DNA from: JBMOUD01 sp049319665
GTDB lineage: Bacteria; Pseudomonadota; Gammaproteobacteria; Enterobacterales; Enterobacteriaceae
Reading direction: 5' to 3'
Length of the DNA: 64,000 nt
Assembly (NCBI RefSeq): GCF_049319665.1
Contig: NZ_JBMOUD010000002.1
Span: forward strand, 1-64,000
Part shown: positions 42,977 to 51,585 of the stretch, piece by piece
Layout of the letters: each line of letters opens with the position of its first letter
Position numbering within the stretch: position 1 is the first letter of the stretch
The notes under the pieces: generated by a model
What the model was told of the DNA's origin: nothing
Database searches by the model: none
What the model saw: the letters and a program-made list of their open reading frames with translations, nothing else
Program-made: the position numbers and the translations under genes

Positions 42977-43918
42977 ATGTCGAAATTTAAAAATACTGAT
43001 TTATTAAATTATAGCGAAGAAGTTCTGGATGCATTAAATAGTGGGAAACCGGTAGTTGCGCTGGAATCAACCGTTATTTCTCATGGCCTGCCGTATCCTG
43101 ATAATGCCTCGACTGCGCTAAAAATTGAGCAGGCAGTCAGAGATGAAGGGGCAATTCCGGCGACTATCGGTATTGAGAATGGCAAATTTGTCATTGGTAT
43201 GACTGCGCAGGATATTGATCGCTTTGCTTCAGTGAAAGGTATTCCCAAAACAACCAGTCGAGATATTCCGGTCATTCTTGCCCAGCGTGGCATGGGGGCG
43301 ACAACCGTAGCTTCGTCTCTGGTGGCGGCAGATTTAGCCGGTATTGCTTTCTTTGCCTCTGCGGGTATTGGTGGTGTGCACCGTGGTGCAGAAAAGAGCA
43401 TGGATATTTCGGCTGACCTGATTCAATTTACCCGCTCTAAAGTGGCGGTAGTTTGCGCCGGCGCTAAAAACATTCTCGACCTTGGACTGACACTGGAATA
43501 CCTGGAAACTCAATGTGTCCCTCTGATTGCCTGGCAGTCCGATGACTTCCCTGCTTTTTACTGTGAAAGCAGCGGCTATCGCAGCCCCCATCGCATCGAT
43601 GATGCGACGCAAGTTGCCAGCGTTATTGAACATCACTGGAAATTAGGTAACCACAGTTCCGTCATTATTACCGCGCCGGTAAATAAAGAAGATGCCATCG
43701 ATCGTGAAGAAGTTGAAGGCATTATCCGTATCGCTGCAGAACAAGCCGAGCGTGAAGGTATTCGTGGTCCGGGTGCAACACCTTATCTGATGCGCGCAGT
43801 GGCAAAAGCCACCGAAGGTAAAACGGTGAAAGCCAATATGTCAGTGCTTATCAGCAATGCCGCAGTGGGTGCTCGTCTGGCTGTAGCGCATGCCCATTTC
43901 CTGAAAAATGGAGGTTGA
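42977..43918 (+). CDS. indA: IndA-like pseudouridine-5'-phosphate glycosidase homologue
   Basis: 313 residues, PsuG/YeiN family. Family enzymes break or form the C-C bond between ribose 5-phosphate and a base. The signature VVALESTVISHGLPYP has the conserved Glu30, and the Schiff-base lysine lies in CAGAKNILDLG. In indigoidine clusters this is IndA. In the minimycin/oxazinomycin pathway its homologue joins ribose 5-phosphate to the diaminopyridine-dione made by the NRPS. It abuts the tautomerase gene and is one base from the phosphatase gene, so all belong to one operon. Confidence 0.9.
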   Translation: MSKFKNTDLLNYSEEVLDALNSGKPVVALESTVISHGLPYPDNASTALKIEQAVRDEGAIPATIGIENGKFVIGMTAQDIDRFASVKGIPKTTSRDIPVILAQRGMGATTVASSLVAADLAGIAFFASAGIGGVHRGAEKSMDISADLIQFTRSKVAVVCAGAKNILDLGLTLEYLETQCVPLIAWQSDDFPAFYCESSGYRSPHRIDDATQVASVIEHHWKLGNHSSVIITAPVNKEDAIDREEVEGIIRIAAEQAEREGIRGPGATPYLMRAVAKATEGKTVKANMSVLISNAAVGARLAVAHAHFLKNGG

Positions 43919-43919
43919 G

Positions 43920-44606
43920 ATGGCCCAGCAACTGGCGATTTTTGATCTTGATGGCACCTTGGCTGATACCCCATCAGGGATTGTGCGCGCTTTTACCAGC
44001 GTTTTGCATGATAACGGCCTTGCCGCGGTAAATGAGGAGGATATTCGCCAGACGATCGGGCTGCCCCTCGAAACGGCATTCAATCGACTGATGGGAATTA
44101 GCGCCGATGATGTGCGGATCCCGGCTTTGGTGAGCGCCTATCAACAGGCTTTCCGTGAATTAGTGCTGCCGGGCGCACGCGAGCTGGTCTTTCCTGGCGT
44201 AATAGCAGGTCTGGAAAAATTAAAGGCACACGGTGTAGTGCTGGCGATTGCCACCAGCAAAGTGTCCAAAAGCGCGCATGCGCTTCTGGAGGCGACGGGC
44301 TTACTGCCGTTTTTCAGCAAGGTGCTCTGTGCTGATGATGTTAAACGACCAAAACCTGACCCTGAAATGGCGCAAGTACTGATGGCCGCCTTTCAAGTCT
44401 CCCCAGAAAACACCTGCATGGTAGGGGATACGACCCACGATCTCTTAATGGCTCGTCAGGCTGGAATTGCTGGGTTTGGTGTGGTGTGGGGCGTTCATAG
44501 CCACGAACAGCTGGCACAAATGCAACCTCAGCATATCGCTACAACCTTTGACCAGACCGTAGACGCGATTCTGGCAAAAGTCTCACAGCAGGCGCTGACC
44601 GCCTGA
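43920..44606 (+). CDS. indB: IndB-like HAD-family phosphatase
   Basis: 228 residues. HAD motif I is IFDLDGTLAD with nucleophile Asp9 and acid/base Asp11. Motif II is AIATSKVSKS, motif III the lysine in RPKPDPEM and motif IV MVGDTTHDLLMA. A helical cap domain lies between. In indigoidine clusters this position is IndB, and in C-nucleoside pathways the equivalent domain removes the 5'-phosphate of the nucleotide product. The start is at 43920 with GGAGG inside the end of indA; an in-frame ATG 12 bases earlier lies within indA. Confidence 0.9.
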   Translation: MAQQLAIFDLDGTLADTPSGIVRAFTSVLHDNGLAAVNEEDIRQTIGLPLETAFNRLMGISADDVRIPALVSAYQQAFRELVLPGARELVFPGVIAGLEKLKAHGVVLAIATSKVSKSAHALLEATGLLPFFSKVLCADDVKRPKPDPEMAQVLMAAFQVSPENTCMVGDTTHDLLMARQAGIAGFGVVWGVHSHEQLAQMQPQHIATTFDQTVDAILAKVSQQALTA

Positions 44607-44678
44607 TAACCAATATTTACGGTGAAATATCTTATTAAGCTGAGGCTATTTCACCTTCTGTAATTGGAATAACGCACC

Positions 44679-45926
44679 ATGACATCACTTATTTCTCCAG
44701 AAACGGGGACGGCTAACACTTGTCTGTCTCGCAAAGATCGTATTGATGCACTCTTAGCGGATGCGTCCCATCATATTGAATTTAACGGGCATCTCTCGAA
44801 CCATAATAAACATGCGGTTGTGGCATTGGCGGGATTGAATGCATCGGCCGATAGAATCGAAGAATATTATTATCAATACGTTAAAGAAACCACCTACGGT
44901 TTTGGCCTCGAGCCTAAACGGCCTTCACGTTATACGGTGGATGATAATAACTGCTTGTCTCTACTTGGTCAGCGCACCAGTTTTTCCAGCTGGTGCCTCT
45001 ATTTTGATGAGCTGATCGCCCAACGTGGCTTGGATGCCGTATTAGAAAAATGGGTACCCATTTTACTGCCAGGATGGGCGGGGGCTTTCACTCACGCCAC
45101 CATTCACCTTGGCTGGGGGCTGGATTATGGCCATCCGCGCATGATTACCGAAGGGCTGGCCTATATGGCATTCTCGTGGGTTTCTTGCCATCCGGAGCGT
45201 CAAAATTTACAACTGCTGGCTGCACACACGTCTGCCATCGATTCTCTGACCCACATTAGCACCCTGCTTGAGCAAGATAGTCCCGGTTTTCAAGCTTGGG
45301 CACAGCGGGTGCAGAACGGAGAAATTGACCCAGAAAAAGCCAACTGCCATCCAGAATTGAAACGTTCAGGGCTGCAATATCGCATTGCCATGTCATTGGC
45401 TGAAGGCCATCTGGCGATGGATGCTATTCCTGGTTGGTTACTCAACGACGAACTCGATGCCGTATGGCTGCAACTTTACTATGCGGTGGCAATCATTTAC
45501 CTCGCTCGCCCGGGGGATTTCGTCAATCTGCATTTGATTACCTCTTTGCATGCGATGGAAGAGATAGCCAAGCGTTTACCGCAAGCGCAGCAGCGCAGCG
45601 TTGCCCAGAGTTTCTGGCAGGGGATGATCGGCATTGTGTTATCCAGCGGTGATTTCCCAAGCACCCAGACGCTGACCCAACTGCATCAGCAATGGCATCA
45701 GCCGATTGATGCGCCACAAGATGACAGCATCAGCCAACAATGGCAGGTGATTATCACGGCGGCGTTGGCCGATGCTGAAGAGCATAACCCTAAGCTGGTC
45801 TATGTCGCGCAGAAACTGTGGTATCGCACCCATTACCTTTCACTTTATCGCCAGGTCGCAAGCCACTTTACTACCACGCCTGAACTTCCGGAAAGTTTTT
45901 CTCAAGAGGCAGACACCGGCATTTAA
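44679..45926 (+). CDS. Questin-oxidase-like/DUF4243 protein
   Basis: 415 residues, mostly alpha-helical, with conserved His-rich motifs (HIEFNGHLSNH, HATIHLGWGL) of the questin oxidase-like family (DUF4243). In the Streptomyces oxazinomycin/minimycin pathway, as I recall it, a protein combining a HAD phosphatase and a DUF4243 domain processes the C-nucleoside, and its DUF4243 half acts as a deaminase on the base. Here the two domains are separate adjacent genes. The true reaction in this organism is not known. It lies between indB and the NRPS gene. Confidence 0.8.
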   Translation: MTSLISPETGTANTCLSRKDRIDALLADASHHIEFNGHLSNHNKHAVVALAGLNASADRIEEYYYQYVKETTYGFGLEPKRPSRYTVDDNNCLSLLGQRTSFSSWCLYFDELIAQRGLDAVLEKWVPILLPGWAGAFTHATIHLGWGLDYGHPRMITEGLAYMAFSWVSCHPERQNLQLLAAHTSAIDSLTHISTLLEQDSPGFQAWAQRVQNGEIDPEKANCHPELKRSGLQYRIAMSLAEGHLAMDAIPGWLLNDELDAVWLQLYYAVAIIYLARPGDFVNLHLITSLHAMEEIAKRLPQAQQRSVAQSFWQGMIGIVLSSGDFPSTQTLTQLHQQWHQPIDAPQDDSISQQWQVIITAALADAEEHNPKLVYVAQKLWYRTHYLSLYRQVASHFTTTPELPESFSQEADTGI

Positions 45927-46001
45927 CACACTGATTAACGCATTCAATTAGCCAATTTTACTTTTTACACATTGCGAATTCTCCTGGTAAGGAAGTCAGC
46001 T

Positions 46002-49000
46002 ATGACACTTGATACTATTTATAACGACACAAAAAAAGCGGTTAATCATTATCAGCATTCGGCGTGGAATAGCCTGCCGGATATGTTAAAAACACAGAAG
46101 GATCGTAATCCTCAGGCGGTGGCCGTGATTTGCGAAGAGCAAATTCTGACCCGCGAACAGTTGTGGCTTCAGGCTCAATCTATTGCTTTATATCTTAAGC
46201 AGCATGCTGCTGACAGCGACCATAGCATCGGTTTATTTGTTGACCCTTCGCTATCATTAATGAATGGTGCGTGGGGAATTATGTTATCCGGGAACGGTTA
46301 TTTGCCGCTCTCGCCGGAATACCCGGAAGATCGTCTGCGCTATATGCTTGAAGACAGCCTGACGAAAATTGTTTATACCCAGCCACATCTGCGCCGCCAG
46401 CTTGAACAGCTGGTGCCTGCTACTACCCATATTTTTACCTGGCAGGATGTAGAGAATTTCATCGCACAACAAGGCCTGCATGCCGAGCAGTTTGATGCCT
46501 CGACGGTAAAACCGGATAACCTGGCTTATGTGATTTATACCTCTGGTAGTACGGGTAAACCGAAAGGGGTGATGATTGAACAGCATAGCGTCGTCAACCA
46601 GATGACCTGGCTGGCAAACGACTATCATCTCAACCAAGACACTCGAATCTTACAAAAAACCCCGATGAGTTTTGATGCGGCACAGTGGGAGATTTTAGCG
46701 CCATCTTGTGGCGCGACGGTCATTATGGGGGAAGTGGGGATTTATAAAGACCCTGCACGGTTGATTGAGTTTATCCGCCAGCATCAAGTGACCGCAGTAC
46801 AATGCGTTCCCACGCTACTACAGGCGATTCTCGACGATGATGATGTGTTGCAGTGCGCCAGCCTGACACAGATATTTAGCGGCGGAGAAGCACTGCATAA
46901 AAGATTAGCACAGCTGTGTCTGGAAACGTTCCCGGCATGCCAGCTGATTAATCTTTATGGCCCGACGGAATGTACCATCAATAGTTCAGCGCTGACGGTG
47001 ACGCAGGACGTGTTGGATAAATCCGCTGATGTCATTTCAATCGGCCATCCCATCGCGAATACGTCGTACTACATCCTTGATGAGAATTTGCAACAGGTCG
47101 CCTTTGGGCAAACCGGTGAGTTATACATCGGTGGAGCCGGGCTGGCGCGGGGCTATTTGTTGCGCCCTGAACTGACCCGTGAACGCTTCTTACCTGACCC
47201 TTTCCAACCGCAGAACCCTTACGCCCGTATCTATAAAACGGGTGATCTGGCGCGCTGGGGCGAGCAGGGTGACGTCAATTATATGGGACGGGCAGACAGC
47301 CAGATCAAACTGCGCGGCTATCGCATCGAGCTTGATGAAATCCGTTCTTCGATTGAAAAGCACAAGTGGGTGCGCCACGCGGCGGTGATCGTTAAGAACG
47401 ATCCCCATACCGGATATCAAAACCTGATCAGCTTCGTCGAGCTTAATGATAAAGAAGCAGCATTGATGGATCAGGGGAAAATCGACAGCCATCACCAGTC
47501 CAAGGCTAACAAAGCTCAGGTCTATATGCAGCTTTCCAACGCCGGGTGCCGCGAGACGTCACCAAGCAATCGGGCGATCGGCCTGCCCGGTAAGCAGGAA
47601 ACAGCACAACAACGAGCACTGGCCTTTGGCCGTAAAACCTATCGTTATTATGAGGGGGGAGACGTCACGCGACAGGATTTACTGGATCTGCTGGCTGAAC
47701 GCTCTCCTGAAGGTACTGCTGCGTCCCTTAACGCTCTGTCTTTGGCAAGTTTAGGCCGCTTATTACGCTATTTCGGTACTTTTACCAGCGAACAGCGCAT
47801 TTTGCCAAAATACACCTGGTCTTCTCCGGGGGCGCTGTATGCCACTCAGCTTTATATCGAGCTGTCAGGGATTAACGAGATTGATAGTGGCATCTATTAC
47901 TATCATCCGGTGAAACACCAGTTGGAATATTGCAGCGCGGCGGAGGCACGCAGCGAACCTTATTTTGCTTGCCATTTCATCGGTAAAAAGGCGGCAATTG
48001 AACCTATCTACAAAAACAATCTGCAAGAGGTGTTGAATTTCGAAGCGGGGCATATGCAGGGCGTATTGGATTATGTGCTGCCTGAGTTTGGTTTGAGCAT
48101 CGCCGAGCAGTTCAGCTTGCCAGAAGTGAAACAACGGTTGGATGTGGCGGACGAAGATTATTACCTGACCAGCTGCCGTATCGACAGTTATCAGCCATAC
48201 CAGTCGCTGCCGGTAGACTTGCTGGTACAGGCAATGCCTGAAAAAGTGTCAGGGTTAGCCACCGGTATTTACCGTTACCAGCAGGGGGAATTGGCGCTGC
48301 TGAGCGAAAGCATCATCAGAAAGAATCACGTTATCGCCATTAACCAGAAGGTCTATGACAACGCCTCTTTCGGTATTGCACTTGTCAGCCAGGAACAGCG
48401 CAGCTGGCAACAATACATTACCTTGGGCAGACAGATGCAACGCATGATGAGCAACAGCAAATTGCTGGGCGTGATGGCTTCAGGCTATAGCTCGGAAACG
48501 GGCAATGATTTGCTCTCTGCCGTCGCGTTGAAACAAATTATTCCGGCACTTAATGGCGCATCCTATTTCTGTGTAGGAGGCCGTATTAGCGAGGAGCAGA
48601 AAACCAGCGAAGGCATGAAAGAAGATAGCGTGCACATGAAAGGCCCAGCGGAGATCCTACGCGATGACCTTGAGAGCTTCTTACCTGCTTATATGGTGCC
48701 GAATCAGATTTTGGTCCTGGGAAAACTGCCGCAAACGGCTAACGGAAAAATCGATATTCAGGCGCTAGCCAGACAAGAACTGACGCTGGTTCATAAGACG
48801 ATTATCGAACCACGTAATGAACTGGAAGAGCAAATTGCCGATATTTGGAAAGAGAAGCTGAAACGGCCGCAATTCTCCGTGGATGATAACTTCTTTGAAG
48901 TTGGCGGTAACTCGCTCATTGCCGTCGCGCTTATCGCCAAACTCAATAAACAGCACCATTGCCATTTACCGGTACAAACGATTTTCACTGCGCCGACGAT

Positions 49001-49838
49001 TGAAAAACTGGCACAGCAGGTCACCACTCAATCAGCGACGGTTTCCCGGCTTATCCCGTTACAGCAGCGCGGTGTGCAGAGTCCGATATTCTGCTGGCCG
49101 GGGTTGGGCGGCTACTGCATGAATTTACGTACGCTGGCGGTTTCTCAGCCATCATCACGGCCCTTCTTTGGTATTCAGGCCAGTGGTATCAACGCTGATG
49201 AAACCATCGCCGCGTCGATAAAAGAGATGGCTGAACGTGATATCGAGCTTATTCGCCAAAAACAGCCGCACGGGCCTTATACGCTGTGGGGATACTCTTT
49301 TGGTGCTCGCGTCGCCTTCGAAGCCGCATGGCAGTTAGAAAGCGCCGGTGAAAAAGTAGAACAGTTGCTGCTGATTGCCCCGGGTTCGCCAAAAGTACGC
49401 CAGCAGCAGGCTTTGCAACATTCGCGTGAAGCCCGCTACGACAACCCTGCTTATCTGACGATTCTGTTCTCAGTATTTATGGGCAGCATTGACCATCCGC
49501 TGTTGGACAGTGCGCTACAGGGCGTGAAAAATCGCGATGCGTTTATCGCCTTTATTGCCCAGCATCGTCAGGAGATGTCGGTAGAACAGATTGCCCGTAT
49601 TACCGATATTGTCAGCCAGACGTTTGAGTTTACTTATAGCTTCCATGAGCTGAGCGAACGCCAGATCAACGCGCCAGTCACGGTAATTAAAGCGCAGGGC
49701 GACGATTATTCGTTCCTGGAAAATAGCGAGAGCTTCTCTGTTCAGCCGCCGCGTATCGTTACCTTACAGGCTGACCACTATCAGTTGCTCAAAGAGGGGC
49801 ATATCGCCGAACTGCTGGCGGTCATTGCGGACAAGTAA
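46002..49838 (+). CDS. indC: Indigoidine synthetase-type NRPS (A-Ox-A-T-TE)
   Basis: Single-module synthetase of 1278 residues, like BpsA and IndC. Adenylation domain: A3 YTSGSTGKPKG at 179-189, then NLYGPTECT and GYRIELDEI. It is interrupted by a SagB/nitroreductase-type FMN oxidation domain (about 500-870, with GCRETSPSNR, LSLASLGRLLRYFG and YWS-type YTWSSPGALY). The adenylation core resumes with PQTANGKID. The carrier domain has phosphopantetheine Ser971 in FFEVGGNSL, and the thioesterase has Ser1099 in GYSFG. Family members cyclise and oxidise glutamine, and two units dimerise to blue indigoidine. I chose the ATG at 46002 (AAGGA 9 bases upstream) over a TTG at 45972. A strong terminator follows. 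Confidence 0.95.
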   Translation: MTLDTIYNDTKKAVNHYQHSAWNSLPDMLKTQKDRNPQAVAVICEEQILTREQLWLQAQSIALYLKQHAADSDHSIGLFVDPSLSLMNGAWGIMLSGNGYLPLSPEYPEDRLRYMLEDSLTKIVYTQPHLRRQLEQLVPATTHIFTWQDVENFIAQQGLHAEQFDASTVKPDNLAYVIYTSGSTGKPKGVMIEQHSVVNQMTWLANDYHLNQDTRILQKTPMSFDAAQWEILAPSCGATVIMGEVGIYKDPARLIEFIRQHQVTAVQCVPTLLQAILDDDDVLQCASLTQIFSGGEALHKRLAQLCLETFPACQLINLYGPTECTINSSALTVTQDVLDKSADVISIGHPIANTSYYILDENLQQVAFGQTGELYIGGAGLARGYLLRPELTRERFLPDPFQPQNPYARIYKTGDLARWGEQGDVNYMGRADSQIKLRGYRIELDEIRSSIEKHKWVRHAAVIVKNDPHTGYQNLISFVELNDKEAALMDQGKIDSHHQSKANKAQVYMQLSNAGCRETSPSNRAIGLPGKQETAQQRALAFGRKTYRYYEGGDVTRQDLLDLLAERSPEGTAASLNALSLASLGRLLRYFGTFTSEQRILPKYTWSSPGALYATQLYIELSGINEIDSGIYYYHPVKHQLEYCSAAEARSEPYFACHFIGKKAAIEPIYKNNLQEVLNFEAGHMQGVLDYVLPEFGLSIAEQFSLPEVKQRLDVADEDYYLTSCRIDSYQPYQSLPVDLLVQAMPEKVSGLATGIYRYQQGELALLSESIIRKNHVIAINQKVYDNASFGIALVSQEQRSWQQYITLGRQMQRMMSNSKLLGVMASGYSSETGNDLLSAVALKQIIPALNGASYFCVGGRISEEQKTSEGMKEDSVHMKGPAEILRDDLESFLPAYMVPNQILVLGKLPQTANGKIDIQALARQELTLVHKTIIEPRNELEEQIADIWKEKLKRPQFSVDDNFFEVGGNSLIAVALIAKLNKQHHCHLPVQTIFTAPTIEKLAQQVTTQSATVSRLIPLQQRGVQSPIFCWPGLGGYCMNLRTLAVSQPSSRPFFGIQASGINADETIAASIKEMAERDIELIRQKQPHGPYTLWGYSFGARVAFEAAWQLESAGEKVEQLLLIAPGSPKVRQQQALQHSREARYDNPAYLTILFSVFMGSIDHPLLDSALQGVKNRDAFIAFIAQHRQEMSVEQIARITDIVSQTFEFTYSFHELSERQINAPVTVIKAQGDDYSFLENSESFSVQPPRIVTLQADHYQLLKEGHIAELLAVIADK

Positions 49839-49863
49839 CGTGCGATGAGGGTCGTTTTTATAT

Positions 49864-49906
49864 AAAACGCCAGGCCGATATGTGAATACCGGCCCGGCGT
49901 TTTTTT
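49864..49906. terminator. Terminator after indC, shared with the convergent LysR gene
   Basis: The stem AAAACGCCAGGCCG/CGGCCCGGCGTTTT has a single A-C mismatch and a 12-base loop, followed by T-rich sequence. The A-run on the left arm gives a U-run on the minus strand, so it can act in both directions. Confidence 0.88.
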
Positions 49907-50843
49907 ATAGGCTGGCGGCAAGAGGTAATCCTGGATTTTTTACTGCGTTATCCAGGGTCTGCCCTGACAAACACTCTTGCATACATTCCATAAATATTTT
50001 CATCGCCGGGCTGACCACTTTCCCGGCGTGGTGGGCACAGAGCGCGGTGATGCTCAGCGGCGTTTCACTAAACGTTAACTCTTTTAAAATACCCGTTTGT
50101 AGCTCTCGCTCCACGGTAAAACGAGGCAAATAAGAGATGCCAAGATTACCTGCTACGCACTGTTTAATACTCTCGATACTCCACAATTCGATGGTGTTTT
50201 CCATCGTGATCCGCCTATGGCGCAGCGTGCTTTCAAACAATTGGCGGAAAATACATTGCGGTTCATTAATGATAAAACTTAGCGGGATATGTTGGTTGGG
50301 CCGGGTAAGGTCAATGTCTTCAAGCTGAGGCGAAGCTACTAACACTAACTCTTGTTCGCCATAACTTTGCATGGCTAGCGCATCATCATTCCCTACCCGA
50401 TAAAAAACGCCTAAATCGACCCGATCAGACAGCAAGGCATCCCGAATGATATAGCAGTTGAGTGACTGCAAAGAGAGTCGAACCTTGGGAGCCCTTTGCT
50501 TAAAGCGTTGCAACACTTGCGGCATTTTATAGGCCAGCAGCGTTTCGCCGGTGGCGATACGGAGATCGCCGCTCGGCTCGTTATCTTGTTGAGCGGTAAG
50601 GCGAATAGAATCCATGACGCGTGAGAGCTCATGTACGTGTGCAAGCAGGTTCTTCCCGGCGTTGGTGAGGCACATACGCCGGCCAATTTTTTCAAATAAC
50701 TGTAGCGATAGCTCCTGCTCGAGCTGCTGAATTTGAAACGTCACTGTCGATTGGGTGCAGCATAGCTTTTGCGATGCCCGCACAAATGAACCTTCCTCAA
50801 CGACCGTCTTGAAGGTGATAAACCGCCGTAAATCCATCGTCAT
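49905..50843 (-). CDS. LysR-family regulator divergent from a LysE-type exporter
   Basis: 312 residues. The N-terminal helix-turn-helix (FKTVVEEGSFVRASQKLCCTQSTVTFQIQQLEQELSLQLFEK) is followed by a substrate-binding domain. It is transcribed away from the lysE-like gene, a common pairing in which the LysR protein senses the exported amino acid. It could instead regulate the neighbouring NRPS cluster. The second ATG, two codons in, has the better ribosome-site spacing. Confidence 0.9.
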   Translation of the reverse strand: MTMDLRRFITFKTVVEEGSFVRASQKLCCTQSTVTFQIQQLEQELSLQLFEKIGRRMCLTNAGKNLLAHVHELSRVMDSIRLTAQQDNEPSGDLRIATGETLLAYKMPQVLQRFKQRAPKVRLSLQSLNCYIIRDALLSDRVDLGVFYRVGNDDALAMQSYGEQELVLVASPQLEDIDLTRPNQHIPLSFIINEPQCIFRQLFESTLRHRRITMENTIELWSIESIKQCVAGNLGISYLPRFTVERELQTGILKELTFSETPLSITALCAHHAGKVVSPAMKIFMECMQECLSGQTLDNAVKNPGLPLAASL

Positions 50844-50855
50844 TACCCATATCTA

Positions 50856-50868
50856 TCGAAATGTTCGA
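50856..50868. promoter_or_regulatory. LysR-type box (T-N11-A) in the LysR/LysE intergenic region
   Basis: TCGAAATGTTCGA is a perfect 5-3-5 inverted repeat with the T-N11-A layout of LysR-family sites. It lies 12 bases before the LysR start and about 76 bases before the lysE-like start. Confidence 0.6.
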
Positions 50869-50944
50869 ATTAAGACTATCAAAACATTCATTTTTTAAAA
50901 GTAAAAGAATGGGGTAATTTCTCGCAAAACACAGGAGAAGAGTC

Positions 50945-51532
50945 GTGACCCCAGCCATTATCAGCGCTTTTTTTACTTATACCTTTATTACCGCCATGAC
51001 CCCGGGACCTAACAATATTTTGGCACTAAGCTCGGTAAGCTCTCATGGATTGAGTGGCAGTCGCCGTGTGCTGACAGGCATGAGCTTAGGTTTTTTGGCG
51101 GTGATGTTGTTATGTGCCGCCATTACATTCACGCTGACTCGTCTTGATCCTGGTATTGCTGTTTGGCTTAACTGGATAGGTGCGGCGTATATCTTGTGGC
51201 TGGCAGTAAAAGTTGCGATGAGTCGGCCATCGTCGTCTGGCTCCTCGACGCAGCCACTGAGTTTCTGGGCCAGCTTTGGGCTGCAATTTGTGAATGTAAA
51301 AATCATTCTCTACGGCATTACGGCGATTTCGAGCTTTGTATTGCCATATACGCACGACATGCTCTGGGTTATTGCGGTAAGCCTACTGCTGTCGTTAATC
51401 GGCACAATAGGTATTCTCAGCTGGGCATTGGCGGGGCATGTTTTTCAGGCTTTGTTTCAACGACATGGTCGTATCGTTAACCTGACGCTGGCAGCATTAT
51501 TAGTGTATTGCGCAATAAGAATGTTTGTTTAA
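50945..51532 (+). CDS. LysE/RhtB-family amino-acid exporter
   Basis: Inner-membrane efflux protein of 195 residues with about six hydrophobic helices. The N-terminal family signature FITAMTPGPNNILALSSVSSHG starts near residue 14. The start is GTG with AGGAG eight bases upstream. It is divergent from a LysR gene. The substrate may be an amino acid or, by proximity, a product or intermediate of the glutamine-derived NRPS pathway; the latter is speculation. Confidence 0.88.
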   Translation: MTPAIISAFFTYTFITAMTPGPNNILALSSVSSHGLSGSRRVLTGMSLGFLAVMLLCAAITFTLTRLDPGIAVWLNWIGAAYILWLAVKVAMSRPSSSGSSTQPLSFWASFGLQFVNVKIILYGITAISSFVLPYTHDMLWVIAVSLLLSLIGTIGILSWALAGHVFQALFQRHGRIVNLTLAALLVYCAIRMFV

Positions 51533-51535
51533 GCG

Positions 51536-51565
51536 ATAACCCCCTCCGTGAACGGAGGGGGTTAT
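51536..51565. terminator. Convergent stem-loop between the LysE-type and NCS1 genes
   Basis: ATAACCCCCTCCG and its exact complement (13-bp arms at 51536-51548 and 51553-51565) enclose a TGAA loop. The outer A/T pairs serve as short U-tracts on each strand. It sits between two convergent genes. Confidence 0.75.
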
Positions 51566-51585
51566 AAAGACGCAATCGTCCGTGT

